NCBI RefSeq assembly: GCF_014699115.1
Contig: NZ_JACXAD010000005.1
Coordinates: forward strand, 186,001 to 250,000
Length of the DNA stretch: 64,000 nt
Direction: 5' to 3'
DNA from: Hymenobacter montanus
Lineage (GTDB): Bacteria; Bacteroidota; Bacteroidia; Cytophagales; Hymenobacteraceae
The notes under the pieces are model-generated. The model saw only the letters and a program-made list of their open reading frames with translations, searched no databases and was not told the DNA's origin. Below, piece after piece: positions 24,444 through 32,911 of the stretch. Position numbers and translations under genes: made by a program. How positions within the stretch are numbered: the first letter of the stretch is position 1; every line of letters starts with the position of its first letter.

Positions 24444-25562
24444 GTGGATATTCTAATAATTGGCGGCGGCTTGGCCGGCTTGGCCGCCGCCCTTGATTTG
24501 GTGGGGCGGGGGCACCGCGTGGGGGTGGTGGAGCGCAAGCAGTACCCTTTTCATAAAGTATGCGGCGAGTACGTGAGCAATGAGGTGCTGCCCTACCTGC
24601 GCCGCCTGCACGCCGACCCCGTCGTGCTGGGTCCGGCGGCCATCACAAAGTTTATGCTGTCGTCGCCGGGCGGGCGCAGCCTCACGGCCCGGCTCGATCT
24701 GGGTGGTTTCGGGGTGAGCCGCTACGCGCTCGACGACTTCCTGTACCAGTTGGCTGCAGCGCGGGGCGTGGTCTTTTACTTGAAAAATACGGTCACGGAC
24801 GTCGCCTTCGACCCAGTGGCCGACCAACACCGCGTGACTTTGGCCGATGGCCGTACGCTAACGGCGCGCGTGGTGCTGGGCACCTACGGTAAGCGCGCCA
24901 ACCTCGACCGGCAACTGCAGCGCGCATTTTTCACTCGGCGCTCGCCCTATCTCGGCGTCAAGTACCACCTGCGGCTGCCCGGTTTCCCGCGCGACCTTAT
25001 CGCGCTGCACAATTTCGCCGATGGCTACGCCGGGATCTCGGCTATTGAGGCCGACAAGCTCTGCTTCTGCTACCTCACCACCCGCCAGCAGCTCCGGCAC
25101 TACGGCACCATCGCGGCCCTGGAGCAGGAGGTTCTGGCCCGGAACCCCCTCCTGCGCGAAATTCTGGGGTCGGCCGAACGCCTATATTCGCAGCCGGAGG
25201 TCATTAACGAGATTTCGTTTGCACCCAAGCAGCCCGTGGAGCAACACGTGCTGATGTGCGGCGATGCGGCCGGCCTCATTACCCCGCTGTGCGGCAACGG
25301 CATGGCCATGGCCCTGCACGGCGCGGCCCTGGCCGCGGCGGCGGCCCACAATTTTCTGGAGGCCCATACCTCGCGGGCGGCCATGGAAACGACGTATTCC
25401 CGGGCGTGGAACGGGCAATTCGGCGCGCGCCTGCGGGTGGGCCGGGCGGTGCAGCGGCTATTTGGCGGGCCGGTCCTGAGCGAGCTGGTGGTGGGCAGCC
25501 TGCGCCACTGGCCCGGGGCCGTGCGAGCCCTGATGCGCCGCACCCACGGCCAGGAATTCTAG
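24444..25562 (+). CDS. FAD-dependent oxidoreductase of the geranylgeranyl-reductase / hydroxylase type
   Basis: The 372-residue protein starts at GTG 24444, immediately before the FAD motif MDILIIGGGLAGLAAALDLV. It also has VVERKQYPFHKVCGEYVS, typical of the geranylgeranyl reductase-like group, the second FAD motif LMCGDAAGLITPLCGNGMAMA, and no membrane helix. It lies upstream of a type III polyketide synthase and a methyltransferase on the same strand. In Streptomyces srs-type phenolic lipid operons the same three activities occur together, so ring hydroxylation of a polyketide is a plausible role (inference). A 416-bp gap with a hairpin separates it from the synthase. Confidence 0.88.
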   Translation: MDILIIGGGLAGLAAALDLVGRGHRVGVVERKQYPFHKVCGEYVSNEVLPYLRRLHADPVVLGPAAITKFMLSSPGGRSLTARLDLGGFGVSRYALDDFLYQLAAARGVVFYLKNTVTDVAFDPVADQHRVTLADGRTLTARVVLGTYGKRANLDRQLQRAFFTRRSPYLGVKYHLRLPGFPRDLIALHNFADGYAGISAIEADKLCFCYLTTRQQLRHYGTIAALEQEVLARNPLLREILGSAERLYSQPEVINEISFAPKQPVEQHVLMCGDAAGLITPLCGNGMAMALHGAALAAAAAHNFLEAHTSRAAMETTYSRAWNGQFGARLRVGRAVQRLFGGPVLSELVVGSLRHWPGAVRALMRRTHGQEF

Positions 25563-25979
25563 TTTTTCAGATGCACAACCCTAAGAGGCTGTTTTTCTTA
25601 GCTGCTTCGACAGCTCCTGTGTTAGCTTTTAGAACTTAGAACCCAGAGCTCAGAAATTAGAGTAGATGAAATCGCCTTTTTTTAGCCAAAGCCGATTCCC
25701 TTCTTCAGTCTGAGTTCTGAGCTCTAAGTTCTAAAAGCTAGCGCAAACCGCTTCTAATTTCTGCTCAAGCCCTCAGTACCTGGTACTGCGCCGCTGTTCA
25801 TTGGTGGGGCTCGCCTCATCTCAAACGCCAGAATGTTGTTGGTTTTATAGCTGGCTAAGCTCAGCGCAAAAGGTTTATTGTACGTAAATGAAAGGCCCAT
25901 GTGCGCGGCATCCTGTACATTCAGCGCCTTGAATGGCCATTCATCACCTGAGTTTTAAAATCCGTAATACCCTCCCGGA
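25563..25979. other. Intergenic gap before the type III PKS gene
   Basis: 417 bp without a convincing gene. It contains an imperfect long inverted repeat (25622-25740) and presumably the promoter of the polyketide synthase gene. Confidence 0.5.
25622..25740. repeat. Inverted repeat built of AGAACTTAGAAC-type units
   Basis: The left arm TAGCTTTTAGAACTTAGA plus GCTCAGAA matches the reverse complement of the right arm (25715-25740), except for a 7-nt extra unit in the left arm. The loop is about 60 bp. It has the same architecture as the 10869-10975 and 44658-44734 hairpins but an unrelated unit sequence. Confidence 0.75.
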
Positions 25980-27188
25980 ATGCCGAGTTATTTAGGTGCC
26001 ATCGGTACTGCCAACCCCCTTCACCGCATCGCCCAGCCGCAGATAGCCGATTTCATGGCCCAGGCCCTGGCTCTTGACGAGCACGATACGCGCAAACTAC
26101 GCGCCCTGTATCGGGTGTCGGGCATCGCGCACCGCTACTCGGTGGTGCCCGACTATGGGCGGGCGAATGGCGAGTACACGTTTTTCCCGAATACTCCCGA
26201 CCTGGAGCCCTTTCCCACCGTGGGGCAGCGCATGGCCGTGTACCGCCGCGAGGCCCTGCCGCTGGCCACGGCAGCCGTGCGCGCCACCCTCCGCCAGGTA
26301 CCCGACGTGGCGCCAGCCAGCATCACCCACCTCGTTACGGTAAGCTGCACCGGGATGTACGCGCCCGGCCTGGATATTGAGCTGGTGCAGGCGCTGGGCC
26401 TGCGGCCCGACGTGCGCCGGACCTGCGTAAATTTTATGGGCTGCTACGCGGCCATGAACGCCGTGAAGCTGGCCGATGCCTTTTGCCGGGCCGATGCCAC
26501 TGCCCGGGTGCTCATTGTGAGCGTGGAGCTGTGCACCCTGCACTTTCAGAAAAGCCCCGGAGAAGACCACCTCGTTAGCAACGCGCTCTTTGGCGATGGG
26601 GCAGCGGCCGGCCTCGTGCAAGCCGAGCCCCTACCGAACGGGGCCCCGAGCCTGGCCTTGCAAGCGTTTCACTGCGGCCTGGAGCCGGATGGGCACGACG
26701 ACATGGCCTGGCACATCAACGACTTTGGCTTTGAGATGACCTTGTCGAGCTACGTGCCCAAGCTGATTCAGCGCGGCATCCGCCACCTCACCGATGGGCT
26801 GCTGAACAGCCTGCCCGTGCAACTCGCCGACATTCGGCACTTCGCCATTCACCCCGGGGGCCGCAAGATTCTCGAAACCATCGAAGCGGAGCTGGGCCTG
26901 ACGCCCGACGATAACCGCCACGCCTACCACGTGCTACGCGACTACGGTAACATGTCGTCGGCCACGGTGCTGTTTGTCCTGCGCGAGGTGCTGGCCCACT
27001 CCTCCCCCGCCGACTACGGCGCGCCCGTGCTCAGCTTCGCCTTTGGGCCGGGACTGACCATGGAGGCCATGCTGTTGGAAATCTCGGCGGGCTCGGCTTT
27101 GGCGGGGCACACCCACGAGCAAGCATTAACGCCCGCGCAAAGCACCTTTACGCAGCAGCCAAGCGCGCCTGTACTCTCGGTTCATTAA
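25980..27188 (+). CDS. Type III polyketide synthase (chalcone/stilbene synthase family)
   Basis: The 402-residue protein has the full catalytic triad: Cys155 in VNFMGCYAAMNAVKLA, His291 in FAIHPGGRKILE and Asn324 in DYGNMSSATVLFVL. The C-terminal SFAFGPGLTMEAMLLEI is the family GFGPG loop. It condenses malonyl-CoA onto a starter acyl-CoA and cyclises the chain to a pyrone, resorcinol or similar ring. Bacterial relatives often use fatty-acyl starters. It is followed 41 bp later by a methyltransferase and preceded by a flavin oxidoreductase. The product is not known. Confidence 0.95.
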   Translation: MPSYLGAIGTANPLHRIAQPQIADFMAQALALDEHDTRKLRALYRVSGIAHRYSVVPDYGRANGEYTFFPNTPDLEPFPTVGQRMAVYRREALPLATAAVRATLRQVPDVAPASITHLVTVSCTGMYAPGLDIELVQALGLRPDVRRTCVNFMGCYAAMNAVKLADAFCRADATARVLIVSVELCTLHFQKSPGEDHLVSNALFGDGAAAGLVQAEPLPNGAPSLALQAFHCGLEPDGHDDMAWHINDFGFEMTLSSYVPKLIQRGIRHLTDGLLNSLPVQLADIRHFAIHPGGRKILETIEAELGLTPDDNRHAYHVLRDYGNMSSATVLFVLREVLAHSSPADYGAPVLSFAFGPGLTMEAMLLEISAGSALAGHTHEQALTPAQSTFTQQPSAPVLSVH

Positions 27189-27229
27189 ACTCTCGGTTCA
27201 TTAATTAGCTACCCTTTCTTCCCGGCTCC

Positions 27230-27931
27230 ATGTTGGATGAGCGCGCTTCCGGCCCCGAACTGATGGACGACCTGACGCTGGCCTCCGAGGCCCTGCGCCA
27301 GAACCTCGACGAGCTCGAAACCATCAACACGTGGCTGGGCGGCTACGCGCCGGTGCTCAACGCCCTCAGCCGGCTGCGACCCCGGTTTCTGAGCGGCCGG
27401 CCCGTGCGGGTGGCCGATCTGGGCAGCGGCGGCGGCGATACTCTGCGCCACATCGCGCGCTGGGCGCACAAGCACGCCGTTCCCGTGGAGCTGACGGGCA
27501 TCGACGCCAACCCCTTCATGCTGGCTTACGCCGGGGCGAAAAGCCAGCTTTATCCGGAAATCTCCTATCAGGCGTTCGATATATTTTCGCCGCAGTTCCA
27601 GGCACAATCGTACGACATCGTTACGTGCAGCCTGTTTTGCCACCATTTCACCGACGACGAGCTGGTGGCGCTATTCCGCCAATGGCAGCAGCAGGCTCAG
27701 GTAGCGGTGGTCATCAACGACTTACACCGGCACTGGCTGGCCTACTACAGCATCAAGGGGCTCACCCGGCTGCTGGGCGGCTCTTACTTGGTGCAGCACG
27801 ACGCTCCCCTATCGGTAGCCCGGGCCTTTCGCCGGGCCGACTGGGTGCGGCTGCTGGCGCGGGCGGGCATCGAGCGCTACGAAATACGCTGGCGCTGGGC
27901 CTTTCGCTGGCAGGTAATTCTGCTGAAGTAG
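27230..27931 (+). CDS. Class I SAM-dependent methyltransferase
   Basis: The 233-residue protein has the SAM-binding motif RVADLGSGGGDTLRHIARWA, then ELTGIDANPFMLAYA, YDIVTCSLFCHHFTDDELVALF and VVINDLHRHWLAYY. This is the ubiE/phenolic O- or C-methyltransferase-like pattern. It is only 41 bp after the type III synthase, so it probably methylates the polyketide product (inference). It converges on the hydrolase gene at 28046 across a 114-bp gap. Confidence 0.9.
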   Translation: MLDERASGPELMDDLTLASEALRQNLDELETINTWLGGYAPVLNALSRLRPRFLSGRPVRVADLGSGGGDTLRHIARWAHKHAVPVELTGIDANPFMLAYAGAKSQLYPEISYQAFDIFSPQFQAQSYDIVTCSLFCHHFTDDELVALFRQWQQQAQVAVVINDLHRHWLAYYSIKGLTRLLGGSYLVQHDAPLSVARAFRRADWVRLLARAGIERYEIRWRWAFRWQVILLK

Positions 27932-28045
27932 CCAGCTCCCCTACCAGGCCATACTACCGGAATAATCCCGAAACGGCAGCGCACCCCTTACCAACCCGCC
28001 GCTATTCCTGCCTCCACGGCCCAAAACGGGCCGCGCTCCGGCGGC

Positions 28046-28951
28046 TTACCCCCACAGCTCCGCGGCCACCCGAAAAGTGTTGACGTGGGCTTCCACAATG
28101 TCGATAATGCGCTCGGAGTAGCCTCCACCCATGCACACGACCACGGGCAGCTGGTGGCGATGGCAGAGGCCGAGCACCAGCTCGTCGCGCCGGCGGCAGC
28201 CCGCGCGGGTGAGGCTCAAATGGCCCAGCTTGTCGGTGGCCAGCACGTCGACACCAGCTTGGTAGAACACGAAATCAGGCCGTACGGAGTCGAGCAGACG
28301 CGGCAGCGTTTCGGCTAATAGCTGCAAGTAGGAAGCGTCGTCGGTGCCGTCGGGCAGGGGCAGGTCCAGGTCGGAGGTTTCTTTGCGGGCCGGATAGTTG
28401 CGGGCCCCGTGCACAGAACAAGTAAAAACCCGGGGCTCGCGCCGGAAGATAGCCGCCGTGCCGTTGCCCTGGTGGACGTCGAGGTCCACAATGAGTACTT
28501 GCCGGATGGCAGGTACGTGCGCCAGCAGCCAAGCCGCGGCAACGGCTTGGTCATTCAGCAGGCAAAACCCTTCGCCGCGCGCCCGGAACGCATGGTGGGT
28601 GCCCCCGGCAATGTTGAACGCCACGCCGTGCGCCAAGGCCCGCCGGGCCGCCTCAATGGTGCCGCCCAGGATGGTGATTTCGCGCTCGAACAGCGCCGCC
28701 GACCAGGGGAAGCCGGTGGCCCGCTCCTCCGGCCGCGTAAGCTGCCCGTGGCGCAGCCGCTCGTAGTAGGCGTCCTCGTGCACGAGCAGGATATCGGCCG
28801 CCGGGGGTGGGGTAGCTACAAAAAAATCGGCGGCCGCCACGGTGCCTTCGCGCAGCAGTTGCTCGGGCAACAGCTCGTATTTCAGCATTGGGAAGCGGTG
28901 GCCAGCTGGCAGTGGGTGGGCGTAGGAGGGCGCGAAGGCAATGGGAAGCAT
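28046..28951 (-). CDS. Histone deacetylase-family amidohydrolase
   Basis: The 301-residue protein has the HDAC/AcuC/AphA pattern: GGTHHAF (the active-site His pair), the zinc ligands in VLIVDLDVHQGNGTA and FYQAGVDVLATDKLGHL, and GGGYSERIIDIVEAHVNTF near the end. It starts MLPIAFAPSYAHPLPAGHRFPMLKY, as in the bacterial class. Bacterial members remove acetyl groups from polyamines, proteins or small amides; the substrate here is unknown. It lies on the opposite strand to the polyketide genes. Confidence 0.93.
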   Translation of the reverse strand: MLPIAFAPSYAHPLPAGHRFPMLKYELLPEQLLREGTVAAADFFVATPPPAADILLVHEDAYYERLRHGQLTRPEERATGFPWSAALFEREITILGGTIEAARRALAHGVAFNIAGGTHHAFRARGEGFCLLNDQAVAAAWLLAHVPAIRQVLIVDLDVHQGNGTAAIFRREPRVFTCSVHGARNYPARKETSDLDLPLPDGTDDASYLQLLAETLPRLLDSVRPDFVFYQAGVDVLATDKLGHLSLTRAGCRRRDELVLGLCHRHQLPVVVCMGGGYSERIIDIVEAHVNTFRVAAELWG

Positions 28952-29263
28952 CCTGCAATAACCGCTGAGTTGCCGGTAGGTCTCTGTTAAGGAATTTTTA
29001 GTACGCGCTTTTCGTCGGTGGGCCCGGCGGCTTCACCAAGGAAGAGCCCCATCTGGCCAGGACCTGCGAAGGCCGCGAAAGCCGGGGCTTCGCGTTGCTC
29101 GCTAATTTCTGATGGCAGGCAGCAGAAGGCTCTGGCTGCCGAGCGACCAGCAAGACCCGCTTTTCGGCCTTTTTACCCTCCCATGCCCGGACCGGCACCG
29201 GTGCTGCCCTAACCCGATGCCCCTGGATAAGGAACCTCCGCCGGGCCCGGTCCAGAATGGGTG
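28952..29263. other. Intergenic region
   Basis: 312 bp between two minus-strand genes; I see no gene or repeat. Confidence 0.4.
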
Positions 29264-29983
29264 CTAAAGTAGGGCGGCCAAGCCCGCCGCAGTGCAGGCC
29301 CCCACGAGCGTGTTGATAAAATTGACGACGTTGTTGGTGACGAAATGCCGCCGCTCAAGCGTGGCGCCCAGCACCGAATCTACCAGGTTGCCGACCGTGC
29401 CCGCCACCAGCAGCCACCCAAAAGCCGGGCCCCAGCCGAAGCTTACGCAGTACGCGCCGGCCACCAGGGCGCTGCCCGCCAGGCCGAGCACCGTGCCCTC
29501 CACGCTCACCACTCCATTGTCGCCCCGGGTATCGGGCCGCCACGTGAGCACGTTGTAATAGCGGCGGCCGTACACGTTGCCCAGCTCCGAAGCCAGGGTA
29601 TCGGCCGTAGCGGCGGCAAAGCTGCCAGCCAGCATCAGCTGGGCCAGCGGTGCGTACGCGGGCAACTGCCAGCCAAGCAGCCCCAATAGCCCCGCCACCC
29701 CGGCGTTGGCCAGCACCTGGCCCGCCGTGCGACGGCCCTCATTAGCCTCGGCTAGCCCCAGCCGGCGTTTATCAGCCGCTTTCCAGGCCGAGGCCGCGGA
29801 GCCTAATCCAAAAAAGAGGGCCAGGAAGCCTATTCCAGCAAAGCCGCTGCCCAAAAAGATCAGCAGGCCCAGCAGCCCCCCCGTCCACACTCCGGCCGGG
29901 GTCAGCTTGCCGGTTCGCAGGCTGTAGGCCATGCCCACACCGAGCAACAATACAGGTAAACCAAGGCGAAGCAGAACCGACAT
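29264..29983 (-). CDS. DUF92 family membrane protein
   Basis: The 239-residue protein is almost wholly hydrophobic, with about six to seven membrane segments. It carries the family signatures LTPAGVWTGGLLGLLIFLGSG, SAASAWKAADKRRLGLAEANEGRRTAGQVLANAG, ADTLASELGNVYG and the end GNLVDSVLGATLERR. Members include TMEM19 and the plant phytyl-phosphate kinase VTE6, so a prenyl-phosphate kinase-like role is possible but not shown. It lies between the hydrolase gene and the beta-helix array, alone on the minus strand. Confidence 0.9.
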   Translation of the reverse strand: MSVLLRLGLPVLLLGVGMAYSLRTGKLTPAGVWTGGLLGLLIFLGSGFAGIGFLALFFGLGSAASAWKAADKRRLGLAEANEGRRTAGQVLANAGVAGLLGLLGWQLPAYAPLAQLMLAGSFAAATADTLASELGNVYGRRYYNVLTWRPDTRGDNGVVSVEGTVLGLAGSALVAGAYCVSFGWGPAFGWLLVAGTVGNLVDSVLGATLERRHFVTNNVVNFINTLVGACTAAGLAALL

Positions 29984-30182
29984 CGGGGCAAAAATACCGC
30001 CGGCTGCTTATCGGTCACGGCCTTCGAGAACGTATGTCAAGAGCCCGCCCGGTAAAATAAAGGCTTTATTCTAACCCCGAGCCAGCTCACCTTGCGTAGT
30101 GCGTTTCGTATTGATGCGCGCTCAGCGGTCGTTGGGTGGCGTTCCGGCTACCCTTGGCGCTGGTTGGCGGCCAAGCGCATCC

Positions 30183-32390
30183 TTACTCGAGTACCAGACG
30201 GCCGGCCCGGGCACCGGCCCGCACCAGGTAGCTGCCCCGGGGCAAACCCGCCGGCAACTCCAGCTCCGAGGGCCCGCTCACGGGCACGGTCGCCGCCAGC
30301 ACCAGGCGCCCGCTCAGGTCGTACACCCGTACGGCCTGCCCCGCCCCCACGCCCCCCACGCTCACCCGCTGCCGGGCCGGGTTGGGCCAGAGCTGCAGAC
30401 CCAGCGCCCCGCTCACCGGCACGCTCCGCACCGGCGAGAAGCGCCCCGTGCCCCCCTCGTCTACCTGTTGCAGGCGGTAGTACACCAACGGCCCGGCGTA
30501 GCTGGGCAGGGCCGGGTCAGCAAAGGAGTAGTCGGTCGGTCGGGCCTGGCTGCCCTGCCCGGCCACCCAGCCCAGGCGCCGGAACTGCCGCCCGTCGCTC
30601 GAGACCTCCACCGCGAAGCCCGCGTTGGCCGTCTCCGAGGCCGTGCGCCAGCGCAGCTGCGCCACGCCCGCGGAGGCAGTCACGCTGAAGGCCGTCAGTT
30701 CGACGGGCAGGGGCCCGCTGAACTCATGGGCCCCGATGTCGCAAGGGCCCACCCGCTTCATACCCCGCTGGTCGGTAGTAGGGCAGCCGTTGCCTACGTC
30801 GATGGCCGGACTGCCCGCCCTCAGCGCCATGGTTTGAGTAGGACCGCCGTTATTAGCCAAGGGGCCTAAGAGCGGGTCTACGAATAATGAGCTTTCAGAA
30901 GCCGCTACGCACCTACCGCCTTCGTTTTCCGGAAAAAATAGATTACTACCCCCGTCATTCAACACCGAATTGCAGTTTCTCCACACCTTCCAGGGGTTAG
31001 TAACCGTTTGGTTGTAAAAGATATTATTCTTTATCATTACCATATTGTTCCCACTATTATTTCCCGAATGAATGGCTCCACTTTGTCCGTTGCCGGGGTT
31101 ATTAGCCTGGTTGTTGGCAAAAGTGCAATTGACAATATCCACTGGAACAATGTTTTGGGGAACAGATAATGCGCCGCCGTATTTATTTGCTATGTTAGCG
31201 TAGAAAGTACAATTCTGAATAGTAATTTTCGCGCTTACTCCCACATTCATTGCCGCGGCAATATCAGCGGTGTTGTTGTTGAAAGTGGAGTTACGAAAAG
31301 TAAGCGGCCGGTCTGTTGACAAGGCGGCTCCCCCGCCCGTTTTAGCTGTATTGTTTTTAAAAGTGCAGCTGTGAATCCCATCGATAATACCCGTCGAGAG
31401 CCACAGGCCGCCGCCTAAAGACGTGGCAGTATTGCCATCAAAAACGCAGCTATTAAAGAGCAGCGTGGTATTTTCTGGTCCACTAGTGATCGGATACTCC
31501 GAATCCGAGACGCCGGAGCTATCGGTTCCTTTGAGCCAAAGGCCACCACCTTGATCAGCCGAATTTGTTTTAAAGGTACAGCCTGTTACTTCGGCCGACT
31601 GTTCCCGCTTAGCGAGAAGATACAGCGCACCACCAATGCCACTTGATGTATTGCCCTCGAATAAGGTATTTCTTACGGTCAGGAACCCGTTATCGCCCCT
31701 GGCTCCGTTGCCGCTAACGGCCCCGCCGGCGGCATTTGCCAGACTGGAAGTCCGGTTGTTTTTGAAAGTGCTGTTCAGGACAGTCAGGTTGGAGAGCAGG
31801 CTGCTGATGGCGCCGCCCTGCCTAACCGCCAAATTCCCTTCGAAATAAGAGTTCTTGACCGCTAGCACGCTCAAGCTTTTTGTATAGATGGCGCCGCCAC
31901 CTCCCTCCGCGTTCAGCAAAGAGTTATTATTGTAGAAAAAACAATCATTAACTTCAATATTTCCTTTAAACTGAACAAATATTGCGGCGCCCTGCGCATT
32001 CACCCTCCCATTTCGGAAGATGAGATTGTTGAACACCGTTTGGCCCTGACAAGAAAAGAGGCCAAAGTTGGGGGCCGTACTCCCCCGCTGGATGGTCGCG
32101 CCATTCCCATTGATGGTCAAGTCAAGGCCGGCAACGTCATTGCCAATGTTAGGCAGCCCGCGCTGCCCTTCGTTGCCAGTCGACCCGGGATTGGCGGAAG
32201 TATAGTTTACGGCCGTTAGAGTGTAAGAGCCGTTGGCGGCCAGATTGATGATGTCCGGCTGGCCATTGGTGTTGGCGGTGCTAATGGCGGTGATCAGAGC
32301 CGCAACGTTCCCGTTAGGGATGGTGAAAATGGCACCAGATGCGCTGCTGTAGCCCGACAACAGTAGAGAAAGCAGAGCTACTTTTTTCAT
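30183..32390 (-). CDS. Secreted beta-helix protein A1, choice-of-anchor Q and T9SS sorting domain
   Basis: The 735-residue protein has a signal peptide (MKKVALLSLLLSGYSSASGA), then IPNGNVAALITAISTANTNGQPDIINLAANG, which opens a right-handed parallel beta-helix. The helix runs to about residue 520 with repeated NCxFxxNxA and FxNNxA rungs, as in Pmp/pectate-lyase folds. NNGGPTQTMALRAGSPAIDVGNGC...TDQRGMKRVGPCDIGAHEF is the choice-of-anchor Q domain. PVELTAFSVTA...TASETANAGFAVEVSSDGRQF and LQLWPNPARQRVSVGG form the pre-tail and sorting domain. It is the first of four tandem paralogs and is closest to the copy at 35639. Confidence 0.92.
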   Translation of the reverse strand: MKKVALLSLLLSGYSSASGAIFTIPNGNVAALITAISTANTNGQPDIINLAANGSYTLTAVNYTSANPGSTGNEGQRGLPNIGNDVAGLDLTINGNGATIQRGSTAPNFGLFSCQGQTVFNNLIFRNGRVNAQGAAIFVQFKGNIEVNDCFFYNNNSLLNAEGGGGAIYTKSLSVLAVKNSYFEGNLAVRQGGAISSLLSNLTVLNSTFKNNRTSSLANAAGGAVSGNGARGDNGFLTVRNTLFEGNTSSGIGGALYLLAKREQSAEVTGCTFKTNSADQGGGLWLKGTDSSGVSDSEYPITSGPENTTLLFNSCVFDGNTATSLGGGLWLSTGIIDGIHSCTFKNNTAKTGGGAALSTDRPLTFRNSTFNNNTADIAAAMNVGVSAKITIQNCTFYANIANKYGGALSVPQNIVPVDIVNCTFANNQANNPGNGQSGAIHSGNNSGNNMVMIKNNIFYNQTVTNPWKVWRNCNSVLNDGGSNLFFPENEGGRCVAASESSLFVDPLLGPLANNGGPTQTMALRAGSPAIDVGNGCPTTDQRGMKRVGPCDIGAHEFSGPLPVELTAFSVTASAGVAQLRWRTASETANAGFAVEVSSDGRQFRRLGWVAGQGSQARPTDYSFADPALPSYAGPLVYYRLQQVDEGGTGRFSPVRSVPVSGALGLQLWPNPARQRVSVGGVGAGQAVRVYDLSGRLVLAATVPVSGPSELELPAGLPRGSYLVRAGARAGRLVLE

Positions 32391-32911
32391 AATTACGAAG
32401 GTTTTTTGTGGCTACTAATGGTGGTAGAAGAAAAGCACGGAGGAGTGATTTTTCCAAAAGCGGCGCAAATATACCAGCCTAATATCAAAAAACATATAAA
32501 ATATATGTCACAAGTCATTATGACCTGAAAATAATTCAATAAACACAATATTTCCACGCAAAATAACAAAAAATTAAAGAACATATTCTTACCTGATCTT
32601 GTTTTACATCGCCTGGATACAGTTAGCTGTACTCACTCATTCGAGAAAATGTTTCTATATTCCCGAAAAGCAATATTAAACCCCGGCCCTGCTGAGCAAA
32701 GGCTTACCACTGCTACTGGCACTTATATCATACAGGCCATCGCCCTCGGTAGCTGTTATGAATGTTTGAGCACGAGCTACGAGGCTTTTACCGTGGGCTG
32801 CGTATGGCTTAAGCTTAATACCGCCTGAACTCAGGCTAAAGAGAGATAATAGAATAATAAATAGATTAGCCAAGCCCTGGTCCACTTAGCATTGGCAGAT
32901 GAGTCGTAGGC
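32391..32911. other. Spacer between beta-helix genes A1 and B1
   Basis: 521 bp, AT-rich near A1, with TATATTTG (minus strand, 32466-32473) as a likely -7 box for A1. The part nearest B1 (about 32775-32900) resembles the sequence just downstream of B2 (about 38085-38175). No gene recognised. Confidence 0.5.
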
